Assembly (NCBI GenBank): GCA_023014335.1
Contig: JAECYW010000011.1
Location: forward strand, 2,046,001-2,110,000
Direction of reading: 5' to 3'
Origin: Galerina marginata
Taxonomy: Eukaryota > Basidiomycota > Agaricomycetes > Agaricales > Galerinaceae
Length of the DNA: 64,000 nt
Part shown: positions 21,501 to 32,573 of the stretch, piece after piece
Layout of the letters: each line of letters opens with the position of its first letter
How positions within the stretch are numbered: the first letter of the stretch is position 1
Translations under genes and position numbers: made by a program
Notes under the pieces: generated by a model
What the model saw: only the letters and a program-made list of their open reading frames with translations
Told to the model about the DNA's origin: nothing
The model's database searches: none

Positions 21501-22401
21501 TAAAGCCTGGCGCATCTCGACGTTGCCAAGCCCGCGCATGAGCTCGAGCCGGATGGCGTGCAGCTCGCGTAGGGTGCGGTCCCACATCCGGAACACGTCC
21601 GTCGTGGCGGCGATGAGGTGCAGGGTCTTGTAGTTGCCGTCGAGGAGGTAGCTGAGCGTGAGCCAGCGGTCCTGATAGTCCTGCGAGAGCTGGAACTGCT
21701 CGCGGTAATACCGCGCATCGTCGCCTGACCGGATCTCCTTGATGTTCTCAATAGGAACTAGAAGGTGTCGGTGAGGAAGGGAGAGATGTAAAGAGCGTGT
21801 ACTTACTAATTTTATGCTTCTTCGACTCCCATACGATTTGTCCAAGGTCAGCGTCGAGGCGGAAAACAAACTTTTTGTGCTTTTTCAAGGAAACCTTTGT
21901 CATCGGTGTGCCTTGCTGCAAGAGCTGTGGTACTCGCACATTCCCTATGGCAGGCGACGAAGACGGGTCAACCACTGCTGTGGTAGGTAAACTAACAGGC
22001 GGGCATTCCGAGACACTTGGGAGCCTTTCCGAATGCGACTGCGCTGATTCCATAGGTGTCGGCACATTTGGCGGAGCGACCAGCATGTCGGATCTTGGAA
22101 GAGCAGCAGAGACGTCCGACAATGACCTGGAATGACCTTTCTGACGCGTCTTCTGCGTTTCCCCCTCCGCCTCTGACGTCGCCGTGGAGTGCGTTGGGTG
22201 CCCAGTGCCATTCAACGACTTGGAGCGGCTCACTGCGCTCCGTGCCTTGAGAAACTGTCGCCTAAAAGAAGCACCGAAACCATTCGTCTTTGAAGGTGGT
22301 GAGCCTGGCATCGACGAGCTCTCGTCGGCGACCTCCTTGACGACTTGGGCCCGTCTGAGCCTCCTGGCCGGATTCATCGTGGACGTCGGTGGGTCAGCCA
22401 T
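18589..22401 (-). CDS. PLC1: phosphoinositide-specific phospholipase C, delta type
   Basis: Hydrolyses PIP2 to IP3 and diacylglycerol. ATG 22401 opens a disordered basic/Ser-rich leader; a PH-like region follows (KHKKFVFRLDADLGQIVWES to about 21500), then EF-hand-like helices (21480-21050). The catalytic X half has SEYFVSSSHNTYLVGHQL (first catalytic His, about 20770-20830) and IFHGKTFTSKVSLREV (second His, about 20565-20615). The X-Y linker is long, charged and Ser-rich (20000-20300). The Y half contains YPKGMRLSSTNYEPHRFW (about 19560), then a C2 domain with AIVDPYVEVTLY and NGWNPVWEE; the last exon is GYRHLPLHDSQLSQYLFS. Extra bases near 19525 and 19677 shift the frame inside the Y half. 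All domains are present and in family order. Confidence 0.93.
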
Positions 22402-22591
22402 GGGAAGGGGAGAGTGGATGTTCAGAGCATGTCCATAAAGCTTACATGTGAGCGCGCACTTCGCGAGACTTTTTTTTGGTCGCTGCGGTGACTCGGGAAA
22501 AGGGGCCCGTGGCAACCCTGATCAAAAACGTTTTTAGCTACATATGACCTCACACGGCGCTTGTTCATATTGCTTTTGTTCTCCACCTGCT

Positions 22592-24245
22592 ATGTCGTCC
22601 GCAGCATATATCGCCGTTCATGGCGGCGCTGGCGTCCACGGAACGGACCATGAGAAGGAAATCAAGCAAGCTTTGCGAAGGCATGATGTGACTCCCTCTC
22701 AAAGTCCTTGGTCTCTCAGGCGAATGATATTACCATTACAGGGCATGTGTAGCGGGGCTCTCGAGAATTGCAAACTCGTGGCCGATTGTCTCTGACGTTG
22801 CTGGCGGCTTATGGACTGCCACCTCAAGTCCGAGTCTGGGCATGGTAGAGCAGGGGATCTCGATCCTGGAGGACGACGAACATCTCAATGCAGGTTGGCT
22901 TTGATACTATAGCGAGTCTCCCGCGCTATTTCTGAGAGGCGACATATCTTTTTTTTTCTACTTGATGCCTCGCGTTCCGGATTATTGTCTTCAAATAACC
23001 TATGCGATGCAGGGCGTGGCTCTAACCTGACGATGGATGGCACTGTTGAGTGCGACGCGTCCATTATGCGTGCAAGCGGCACGCTCTTCGGGAGTGTCGG
23101 GGCGGTGTCTGGTACGCAATATAATGGATGGCCTGCGCCGTTAATTTTTCATCTTGGAAAGGCGTCAAGAATCCTATCCAACTAGCCAAAGCTGTTCTGG
23201 ACTATTCCTGCATACCCAATATATTCGGACGGATACCCCCATTGTTCGTATTTCATTTTATACGCGCATATCCTCAGGATGATATGAATTCAACAGGACA
23301 GTGGTATCCTCAGGCGCCCATAAATTCGCCACTGGTAAAGTTGAAACGGTAACTCCAGACACACTTATCACGGCTTCTGCGCACAGGTTATGGACGAAGT
23401 GGAAAGCACGTTTAGAGTCACTAGATGCTGCTTCTCAAGTTGTAGAAGATACCAGCTTGAATAATATTCAAGACACAGTTGGCGCCGTTGCGTTCCATCC
23501 TACGGATGGCTTCGCTGCTGGTGTCTCCAGGTTGGTTGTCGTTTATTATTGATTGATTGATTCTGAATCAGTGACAGCGGCGGCTTGCTGCTGAAGCACC
23601 CTGGAAGAGTCGGAGAGGTAGCTGTTTCATGTTTTAAAGAACATTATCTCAATCAATGAAATGCAGGCAGCGGTATTCGGAGCCGGGTGCTGGGCAACCC
23701 AAAAGCAGGTATCAGCAAGGTGGGACGGTATGGCGTGCAGCATATCTGGTATATCCCTTCGACCCATTTGAACCACCGAAGTTTAATTCGATGCACAGGA
23801 TCAGGCGAATATATTATCAGAGAAAATCTAGCAAGAAAGCTAGGCGAAGCTTTCAACTCCGGTGGTGAAGAGATCGATCCCCATGAAATTTTGAATCAGA
23901 CTTTAATTGAGTTCTGGAGTGAGTTTTATTTACTGAGAAGGTGGTTTATATTAATCGACGAGTGCGAAGGCTTCTGTCGGGAGCGGGGAGAAGAGGAACC
24001 GGCAGTGGGAATTCTGCTTCTTGTGTCAGATAGCGAGGGCTCTGTTCGATTGTGGTGTGCATTTACGACGGCCAGCATGGCTGTTGCGTATGCATCCAGT
24101 GATGGCAAAAAGCCAATGGTGAGTATGTGTTTTATTCTCTTGTCTGGGTGAAGTAAATTGTGTGCTCCAGGCGGTAATCTTTCGTCATCCGGAGCACCAT
24201 AGGAGGAAACCGCAGATATATATTACATCAGTAGGATTAACATGA
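22592..24245 (+). CDS. taspase-1-like threonine hydrolase (asparaginase-2 family)
   Basis: Ntn-hydrolase proenzyme that self-cleaves before a catalytic Thr. ATG 22592 gives MSSAAYIAVHGGAGVHG, the family N-terminus. Next come ILEDDEHLNAG (about 22865) and, after an intron, GRGSNLTMDGTVECDASIM (about 23010-23070). The autocleavage site is NIQDTVGAVAFHPTDGFAAG (about 23465-23525), with Thr after Asp, followed by a split SSGGLLLKHPGRVGEA. Later exons read SGTGEYIIRENLARKLGEAF (about 23800) and a C-terminal strand ending YITSVGLT (stop 24243-24245). Exon 1 appears to use a GC-AG intron (22681-22741). Taspase 1 rather than plain asparaginase is favoured by the length and the SGTGE block; substrate unknown. 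Its stop lies 39 bp from the TFB4 stop. Confidence 0.82.
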
Positions 24246-24284
24246 GGTATCTTAGACATCGGGGAACAAGAAAAGAAGGATGAC

Positions 24285-25529
24285 TCAATGCTTTGATCCA
24301 TTGGTGCCATTCTGACCGGCAGGAGTCGTGCGAGACAGGGGTGTGCTCGCCGGAGATGGTCTAGCTGAGTTTGACCTTGATGGGTCGGACGGAGGCCGGG
24401 CAGCGTTGAGACGCTGGAGCGTTTTAATTGGGAATTTTGTTCTGGCGTGACCCTTAGCTTCTAATAGATAGCGATGGTGGCAATGGCTTACCGACAGGTG
24501 GAACACACGGGCACGGGCTGACAGAAGACTCGGGTGGGTGTAAGCGGAGGGGAGAGCAGATGTGACTGGGACTCACTGGACAGACAGACCGAGCAGACGA
24601 AACCAATGTCGACGATGTTCTTGTGGCAGAAACAGGCGGCACGGAAGTCGATCTTGTCCTGGGTGGGAACGGCGAGGACCTTCCGGATGGCGGGCGGAGG
24701 GAGGAAGGCCATCTTGGGAGACATGAGGACCGGGAGGGGAGAAATGGAGAGGGGCTTACGATAAGGTACTGGAGCAAGGCGTCGCGGCGGTCGAGGTAGA
24801 GATAAGAGCCGGCGGTGAGATGGGCGGCCTGCTGGAGGAAGACGGTATCGGGGCCAAATATCTGACAGGCATCTATTGTTATTTTCTGGGATGCTGTGAG
24901 CGATGGAGCGGAGGGAAGGGGATGGGTGGGAGTTACCAGTTTCTGCGCGGAAAAGATGGAGTTCATGATGGGGATGTACGACGTGGACAGATCGGGTGAC
25001 ACTGAGAGGATGAGGATCCGAGGATCGCCGAGCGACAGCCGGTTAATGTCTGGAGATAGCGTCAGATAGCATCCACCAATGGCGAGAGCGAGAAGCGAAC
25101 AGCACAGGGCCTTTGTCAGGGCGCCGACCACGGCGGACGGAGTGTCCGGGGGGGTCTCGTCCAGATCGAGCTCAGCAGCGATGCGCGTGACGACGGCCGT
25201 GTCGAGCAGCCTGAACGGGGGATATGCGTTGGCGTCGATGGGCGGGGGCTGCGCAGGGGGGTCTGTCGACTGCATACAGGAGGACGCTGGAGACACGTGA
25301 GCACAGCAGCAGCAGCAGCAGCAGACGACGCCAGACGACGGACCTTTTGCCAGGGAGGGCTGCAAAGACGGCGAGCGTGTTTTCGTGCTTGAGGGCGATG
25401 TGTGCATTGAGAAAGGCCAGCAGCTGTGACAGAAACGGCCGGCAGTGCTAGTGGCGACTCGGGGTCGTTCGCGGATTTGTGCCACTGGGCTGGCGAGAGG
25501 TCCACCACGACGGACAGGTGAGAGGCCAT
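24285..25529 (-). CDS. TFB4: TFIIH core subunit Tfb4 (p34)
   Basis: Structural subunit of TFIIH, needed for transcription initiation and nucleotide excision repair. ATG 25529 opens MASHLSVVVDLSPAQWHK, the vWA-like start; LNAHIALKHENTLAVFAALPG (two adjoining pieces) and YPPFRLLDTAVVTRIAAEL follow. DPRILILSVSPDLSTSYIPI (about 24970-25030), QIFGPDTVFLQQAAHLTAGS (about 24800-24870) and DRRDALLQYL are diagnostic. The C-terminal zinc-binding part has CFCHKNIVDIGFVCSVCLS (about 24580-24640) and VCSTC, then a low-complexity tail (stop 24285). One extra base near 25275 shifts the frame after SVLLYA. It is divergent with CHD1, starts about 170 bp apart. Confidence 0.93.
25304..25324. repeat. (CAG)7 microsatellite
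   Basis: Seven uninterrupted CAG units (CTG on the coding strand of TFB4). They most likely fall in a TFB4 intron between ALPGK and SVLLYA, so they are not translated. Confidence 0.7.
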
Positions 25530-25698
25530 TGCCTCTGCCGGTCTGCCGCAAACAATGCCAAGCCTCACCCTGTCACACCGTGACCCATGCACAGATCGGA
25601 GTCTCCGTCACGAGCGCCGGTGACGAAGGCCCTTCCGGCGTTGGCCGTCACGATGTCTGTAGCGACGCTGCTGCCCGTGTGAAATCTGTCCGTTGGCG

Positions 25699-28600
25699 AT
25701 GGATGGCGCCCAGTCCTCCTCAACACCACTTGTTATCCCACCACCACCATCCCCCCCAATGTCCTCCACTCCTCCCTCCTCCGTCCATCCCCCCCTCGGC
25801 ATCAACTATGACAGCGACGAGGACATGAACATCGACTCCGATAACGACGACCTCGCCCGCGCCCAAGACATTGATGCCGATGGCGAGTCTATCGATGAGG
25901 ACTCCGCAGCTGACCATCCCCACCACCCCGCCGTCCACAGCAGCAATCATCTCCCCCCGCACTCGTCCCATGACTCGGTACGTCCCTTGCTCACCGTTGC
26001 GCTCCTCTCTCACTGTCCCCACTCTAGGATGCCGAAGACTCTGCACGTCACGTTTTATTTTCTGCTACATGTGTTCCGGCTAATTATACTCTACAGGGCT
26101 ACGAGGACCGGGGCGATGACGACGATGAACCCGAGGAGGAGGATGACGGTGCCTACGCCGACGAGGAGTATGGTTCGAAAAAGAAACCGGTCAAAAAGAA
26201 GAAATCCCGCACCTCGTCCGCAAGCGCCATCAGGCCCAAGGGTAAGTCCCTCCGTTTTCCGCCGTATCCCTTGAGCCGAACATCTTCCCTTAGCCACCCC
26301 AGTCCGACAGGCTTCCTCGTCCGATTCGGACTCGGACTATGGTGCCCGTGCCCACAAGAAGAAGAAGAAACAGCGTTTGTCCGCCGACGAAGTGCGCGTC
26401 TCCAGCAGGGGAACCAAGGTCCCAAACTACGTCGATGACGTCCAGGACTTTGAAAAGTTTGAAGAACAAGACGAAGATAGCAATGGCTATTACGTCGACC
26501 CCAACATTACTTACCAGGAGGAAGACGAAATTGAAGCTGTCCTTGGGCACAGTCGTGAAGAAGGAAGAGAGGATGATCCTGAGGATGTCTGGTTCGAAAA
26601 CGTGGTATGCATCCGTTCTTTTCCCTGACATCACGAGCCCACCTCAGTTCCAAATTCTGCTATTCAGCGATTCCATATCAAATGGAAAAACTTTTCTCAT
26701 CTTCACAACACCGACGAAACCTATGAATTCCTTAAGCGCTTCAAAGGACTCAAGCGCGTGGACAATTACATCAAGGCGTACAAAATTTGGAAATCCCGTC
26801 TGGAAGCACCGGGGCTCTCACGCGAAGATATCGAAGCTCTCCATCTCGATAAAGAACGTGAGAAAGAAGAGCTAGAGGCCTTCCGCATTGTAGAACGCAT
26901 TGTGGGGCATCGCGAGTCAGCAGACGGCGATATGGAATACTTTTGCAAATGGCAAGGTCTCAACTACGACCACTGCACTTGGGAGCTTCAGAAGGATGTC
27001 AATCCTATCGCCAAGGAACAGATTGCAGCGTACAGAAGTCGTGAAGCGGAGGCCAAGTTCCCTTACAAGAGCACTTCCTATAGCAAGAATGGCAGGCCAC
27101 AGTTCCAGAGGATGCACAAGGATCCAGACTATATTGTCGAAACTGGAGGTGAATTAAAAGATTTTCAGCTTACAGGACTCAATTGGCTTGCATTTTTGTG
27201 GAGTAACGGAGAAAATGGTATTCTGGCAGACGAGATGGGTCTCGGGAAGGTAAATACCTGCTTTTTTCTTCGCAATCTGCGGCCTCACATAGCACGTTTT
27301 CAGACCGTTCAAACAGTGGCGTTCTTGTCTTACCTCTTCCATGAGCTGCAGCAATACGGGCCATTCCTCGTTATTGTGCCCCTTTCGACCATCACAGCAT
27401 GGCAAACTCAGTTCGCTGCTTGGGCCCCCGACATTAATGTGATCACATACATCGGCAACGCTCCAGCGCGAGAGGTCATTCGTAACTACGAGTTTGGGGC
27501 ATCTAATAAGAAGCTCAAAATGAATGTCCTGCTGACTACATACGAGCTGACCTTGAGAGATGCCAAAGAGCTGGGCGATATCAAGTGGCAGGCCTTGGCT
27601 GTCGATGAGGTGGGTGGTAGTTACTTTGACCGTGATCGAATGGCTAATCGATCGCTCGCTCTAGGCCCATCGTCTCAAGAACTCGGAAAGTCAGCTGTAC
27701 GAAGCTCTGCGATCGTTCCACTCTGCGTCGAAGCTGCTCATCACAGGCACTCCTCTGCAGAACAACGTGAAAGGTGTGTGCGCCAGTAACTTCGGTTATG
27801 CTTATCCTCCAACGTGTTTACTAGAATTGCTGTCATTGATGCACTTCCTCATGCCTGAGAAATGTAAGTTGGACCGTCCCTAGTGGTTCAAACGTAACGA
27901 ACGACTAATGACGTCCCTAGTTGCCCTCACGAACGAATTCGACTTGGCGGACGCCGATCATGAAACTAAGATCAAGCAGCTTCATGAGCAGCTGGAGTCG
28001 TTGATGCTCAGACGACTGAAGAAGGACGTGCTCACTTCTTTGCCTACCAAGAGCGAGCGTATTTTGCGTGTGGAAATGAGTGCCATGCAGACTCATTTCT
28101 ACAAGAACATCTTGACCAAGAATTTCGCCGCTCTCGTCAAGAGTGCCAATGGAAACAGCAATATCAGCCTTTTGAATATCGGTGAGTCTTTCACTTTATT
28201 TTACTCATTCAATGGTTTAACAGAGTTTTGCAGCTATGGAATTGAAAAAAGCCGCTAATCATCCTTATCTGTTTGATGGCGCCGAATCGCAGACAGATAC
28301 CAAGGAAGAGACTCTGAAAGGCCTTGTCATGAACAGCGGCAAGATGGTGCTCTTGGACAAGCTTCTCGTTCGTCTGAAACACGACGGCCACCGTGTGCTT
28401 ATTTTCAGCCAGATGGTCCGCATGCTGGATATCCTCAGTGATTACATGGCTTTCAGAGGGTATGCCCATCAGCGGCTGGACGGCATGGTCGCGTCCGAGG
28501 CTCGCAAGAAGTCCATCGCACACTTCAATGCCCCTGGATCACCCGACTTTGCCTTCCTCTTGTCTACTCGCGCCGGTGGACTTGGTATCAATCTCGAGAC

Positions 28601-30977
28601 AGCTGATACCGTCATCATCTTTGATGTGAGTCGCCCCTGCTGCTCGTTGCCCGATGTACCCTGTGCTGATGGACATTGATGATCGCTGTGAAACAGAGCG
28701 ATTGGAATCCCCAGAATGATCTGCAGGCGATGGCCCGCGCGCATCGGATTGGGCAAAAGTCGCACGTGAATGTTTACCGATTCGTGAGTAAAGATACGAT
28801 GGAGGAGGATGTTCTGGAGCGGGCCAAAAAGAAAATGGTCCTCGAATACGCCAGTGAGTTTGTTTGCTCCCGATTTCATAGGGGAGGTATTGAATGGCCG
28901 TCCCTCAGTTATCAACCAGATGGACACGTCACAAGCCCATCTCAGTTCCAAGGCGACGACAAAGGATCCCCATAAGCCTGATAACCTAAGCAAGGACGAA
29001 TTGACTGCGGTCTTGAAATATGGCGCTCAGAAGATGTATGCATGTACTTCCTTCAATATGCCTGACTTTGTCCTGACCATTGTTAAATAGGTTCGATAAG
29101 GATGATTCCCAGCAGAACAAGAAGCTGGACGAGATGGACCTTGACGATATTTTGAACCGGGCCGAAGACCACGAGACAACACAGACTGGAGAAGGTGTCG
29201 GCGCGTCGCTCGGCGGCGAGAACTTCCTTGCTCAGTTCGCTGCGGTCAGCGACGTGAAGAATGATATGAACTGGGAGGATATCATTCCGCTTGAGGAGCG
29301 ACAGAAGTTCGAGGCCGACGAGGACGACCGTCGGGTGGAGGAGTCGGTCACTAATGAGACGCGCAAACGGACTCATGCGCAAGTGTCCTACGAAGGCATG
29401 GATGTTGATCAACCTGCCGCTGCTACTGCTCCGAAGAAACCCAAGGCCCCTGGGCCGACGAGGAAGACTGCCAGTCAGAAAGCGATGGAGTTGAAGGAGA
29501 GAGATGTCCGTGTTCTTATCAGGAGTCTGCAGCGTTGGGGGGATATACGGCAACGTTATGACGTTATCGTATGTTGTTGATCTTTGGGTGCGAAGGTTGA
29601 TCTAATCTCTATCATCATAGGTTGCCGAGGCGAAGCTGCAAGACAAGAACAAGGGGATGATGTACGACGTCTCTGATGAGATTATCGAGATCTGCGCGCA
29701 GGCTGTCAAGGACAACGAGGACCAGAAGCGTCTGCGGCAGGCCTCAGGTGAAGCATTGACTAACGCGCAGAAGAGTAAGGCAGTTCTTGTCACTTGTCGA
29801 GGAGTAGGCAACATCAACGCAGAGACTGTGCTCTCTCGGAATCGCGATCTGCGCATCCTGTACAACATCCTCTCTGAGCTCGACGATCCATACAAGTGGA
29901 GCATTCCGATTGAGAACATCCGACCGACGCTTAACTGGTCGGGACGATGGGGTCCGCAGGATGACTCAATGCTCCTCGTAGGCGCCTTCCTGTACGGCTT
30001 CGGGAATTGGGAGGCGATGGCGAAAGATTCCAAGCTCGGTCTGGAAGGCAAGTTTTTCCTGGAAGAGGGCAAGAAAGGCGAAGATGCCGCAAGCAGGCCT
30101 ATACCCAATGCCATCCACCTTGTGCGCCGGGGTGATTTCTTGCTGGGCATACTGCGCGAGCATGATGAGAAGCTACGTTCGTATGAGAGTTCGTTGCGCC
30201 ATAAGGGTCAGCTGAAGGTTTCGGCGTCTCCGCCCCCCACAGCAATGGCGTCAACGTCGTCACACAGCAGCAGTCTCAAGCGTCGGGCAGAAAGCGAGGC
30301 CATGGCTTCTATCGACGATGGCAGCAACAAGAAACGCAAGCGCCGACCGACACCCACATTTACCGACTCGGAGTCCTCTGACGAATGGTGTGGAACGAAT
30401 CTTTTTTATTTTATTTACCTGTTGCTAATCCTAATTCTCCTAGTCCGTCAATGGATGAAGGTGCGACGAAGGAGGAATTGCGTCCTGTGAAGAAGCAACT
30501 AGTATGTTCAATGGCTTGGTACCCTATTATTTCAAATGTGAACGATCCTCTACACAGAAACAATTGAAGCTGTCTGGCGAAGACATGCCTCGAGATGACA
30601 AGGTTGCGATCCTCAAGGACTCACTCGCTGCGATTGGTCGTCGAATAGAACATGTACTGAACGCCAAGGAGGCTGCAGGAGAAGACAGAGACAGATGGCG
30701 ACGACACCTGTGGACGTACGTGACGACTTCTTTTTCTGTTATTACGGCTATCTCACTTTTATATAGGTTCGTTACCCTCTTCTGGCCCAAGAAGGTCAAG
30801 GCCAGCAAGCTGGAAGAGATCCATGCGAAGATGGTCATGAAAGAGGCTGCACCGAGACAGCAAGCAGATACGAACGCTTTGAAGAAGCCCCGACTGAGCG
30901 TCGGCGTGAAAACAAACGGCTCATCTTCGGCACCCGCCACTTCTTCCGCCAGATCGAACGGGAAGTCATACCGGTGA
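25699..30977 (+). CDS. CHD1: CHD1-type chromatin-remodelling ATPase
   Basis: Nucleosome-spacing remodeller. ATG 25699 ([10 protein letters not shown]) is chosen because the upstream frame extension lacks ATG. After an acidic/basic leader come tandem chromodomains (about 26400-27060, e.g. [20 protein letters not shown] and [18 protein letters not shown]). The SNF2 ATPase has [11 protein letters not shown] (about 27225) and DE|AHRLKN split by an intron at about 27609-27664; the helicase C lobe has [20 protein letters not shown] (about 28565) and [30 protein letters not shown]-binding segments run from about 29490 to 30200 ([20 protein letters not shown]). A C-terminal CHCT-like helical domain (about 30590-30830) precedes a disordered basic tail, stop 30975-30977. 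No frame breaks were found in roughly 4.5 kb of coding sequence. Confidence 0.96.
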
Positions 30978-31400
30978 CACCCTTGGAGGAAAACACCAGC
31001 CTAAACTACATATTACCTCACCGTTATTTTTTTCTCCCTTTCTTGCTTGTCACCTCCCCTATGTTGTTAAAATATGTATTTTTTCTCGTTACAGTCGTTT
31101 TAATCGCAATAAATTGTATTACATTCCGGATGTCTAGATTGTCCCTGTATCTAAGCTGCATTATCAGAGGCCTATCCATGTAGCAATGAATGTGTGGGAT
31201 GATAGGATATAATGAATTGGAAATCGAGGACGTTAACAAAGCTATTTGCTTGGCCTGGCCATTTGATCGCCATTTTACTTGGGCCTGATAGTTATCGAGG
31301 AGGCCAAAGTCCTAAGGTGCTGTTGAGGTGTAGACAGATATATATTTCACTATACAACGGTTAGGAAAGCTCAATTTTAAAATGCAGGTTACATACTTGA
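30978..31400. other. intergenic, tail-to-tail
   Basis: Between the CHD1 stop and the stop of the unknown membrane protein. A/T-rich; no gene or repeat recognised. Confidence 0.5.
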
Positions 31401-32405
31401 CTATCCATTTGCGTCACGAGTAGTGGGTTTTGCGTTTGAGGGGCGCTTTTGGTGAGTATGTTTGTGACTTGCATGGCCGTTTGTTGGCGACCCGTTTCCC
31501 TTCAGAGGAACTTCGCGGGACTGCTTTGTAGCTTTGGCTTTTGAACTGGAGGCTACTGGTATGTGATCTGCAGGGTCAGGTTGACGATGTCCATTTCCAT
31601 TGGAGTTCATATTTGCAACTAGGGTACGACATTCAGCTATCAACATCCGCACAGACTGTTTAGACATACCTTCCAGCGCCTTCAAATCTGCTTCACGAGT
31701 GAAGGTTTGCATCAAACTAGTGTACCGCTTCACCTCCCACTTCATCTGTGACGCTCGCGCCACGTTGCCTTGCGAGGTAGCCCATTTCCTCTCTTCCTTG
31801 AACCGTCGGCGTTCGCTGTCAGCGAGAGAAGCCCGAGTCCGTAGTACATGGATTTCGCGTTCCAGGACTGACAATGACGAACTAGGTCCAACCCTATCCG
31901 AACCTGAATCGACGGAGGTGATATCGGAGAAAAGATGCGAAGTCGTAGCCAGTGTACCAACTTCAGTGATGTCGGCAAGGGTTTCGACACTCCCTCCTTG
32001 GACGCTTGGACGGAATTGGACGACTCTCTCTTGTTTTTTTCGGGGTTTGGTTGCCTGAGTTTGCTTTCGCCGCCGGTCAGACGATTGCTGTGGTTTGTCG
32101 AAGTACTGGGAAAGGAAGTCCGTGAACAGGACGCCGAGAGCTACGCCTAAGATAGTTGTAACGCATCTAGTGACCTCCGAGACCAAGTTGAACTCGATAA
32201 AGAGCTTTGCGGCAATTCCAAAGGCGACAATGATGCCAAATCCCGAAGAATTTGAAGTTTTTGTTGCATAATGCAGAGCTACGCCTTGCCAAACGCCAGC
32301 AAGGATGAAATCCTTGACAACGGGCCCATCCGATCGGCTGAAGTAGTCTAGCAGGATTCGTGCTCCCAGACCTATGAGAAGAGCAGGAGCAGTAGCAATT
32401 GGCAT
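31401..32405 (-). CDS. unknown protein with N-terminal membrane segments and a coiled-coil region
   Basis: An intronless frame of 334 codons from ATG 32405, unusual among its intron-rich neighbours. Residues 1-105 contain about four hydrophobic stretches (for example TAPALLIGLGARILLDYF, GFGIIVAFGIAAKLF and TTILGVALGVLFTDFL). A basic segment (RRRKQTQATKPRKKQE) and a predicted helical, charged region follow (LEREIHVLRTRASLADSERR, then RRFKEERKWATSQ, about residues 185-260). The tail is disordered, Lys/Ser/Asn/His-rich and ends PTTRDANG. I recognise no family. Codon use looks ordinary and the frame is long, so it is probably real. Possibly an organelle or ER membrane protein with a cytosolic coiled coil. 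Confidence 0.75.
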   Translation of the reverse strand: MPIATAPALLIGLGARILLDYFSRSDGPVVKDFILAGVWQGVALHYATKTSNSSGFGIIVAFGIAAKLFIEFNLVSEVTRCVTTILGVALGVLFTDFLSQYFDKPQQSSDRRRKQTQATKPRKKQERVVQFRPSVQGGSVETLADITEVGTLATTSHLFSDITSVDSGSDRVGPSSSLSVLEREIHVLRTRASLADSERRRFKEERKWATSQGNVARASQMKWEVKRYTSLMQTFTREADLKALEGMSKQSVRMLIAECRTLVANMNSNGNGHRQPDPADHIPVASSSKAKATKQSREVPLKGNGSPTNGHASHKHTHQKRPSNAKPTTRDANG

Positions 32406-32573
32406 TATAGGTGTAGTGGACTCATGGAAAGAGTTTGGCCGGGCACGTCGCGATGGACATTGAACGGACTCTCAACCTTTCCATGATCAAACAATCAACA
32501 CGTGTCGAACTATATACCGAGTAATTACAAAGTCGTGTTGCACGCGTATGTACATAACTAATAAGATATGTTT

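Noticed and set aside
25304..25324. Poly-Cys or poly-Leu tract in Tfb4 protein
   Set aside because: The tract lies between a plausible donor and acceptor and is absent from the Tfb4 family, so it is taken as intronic.
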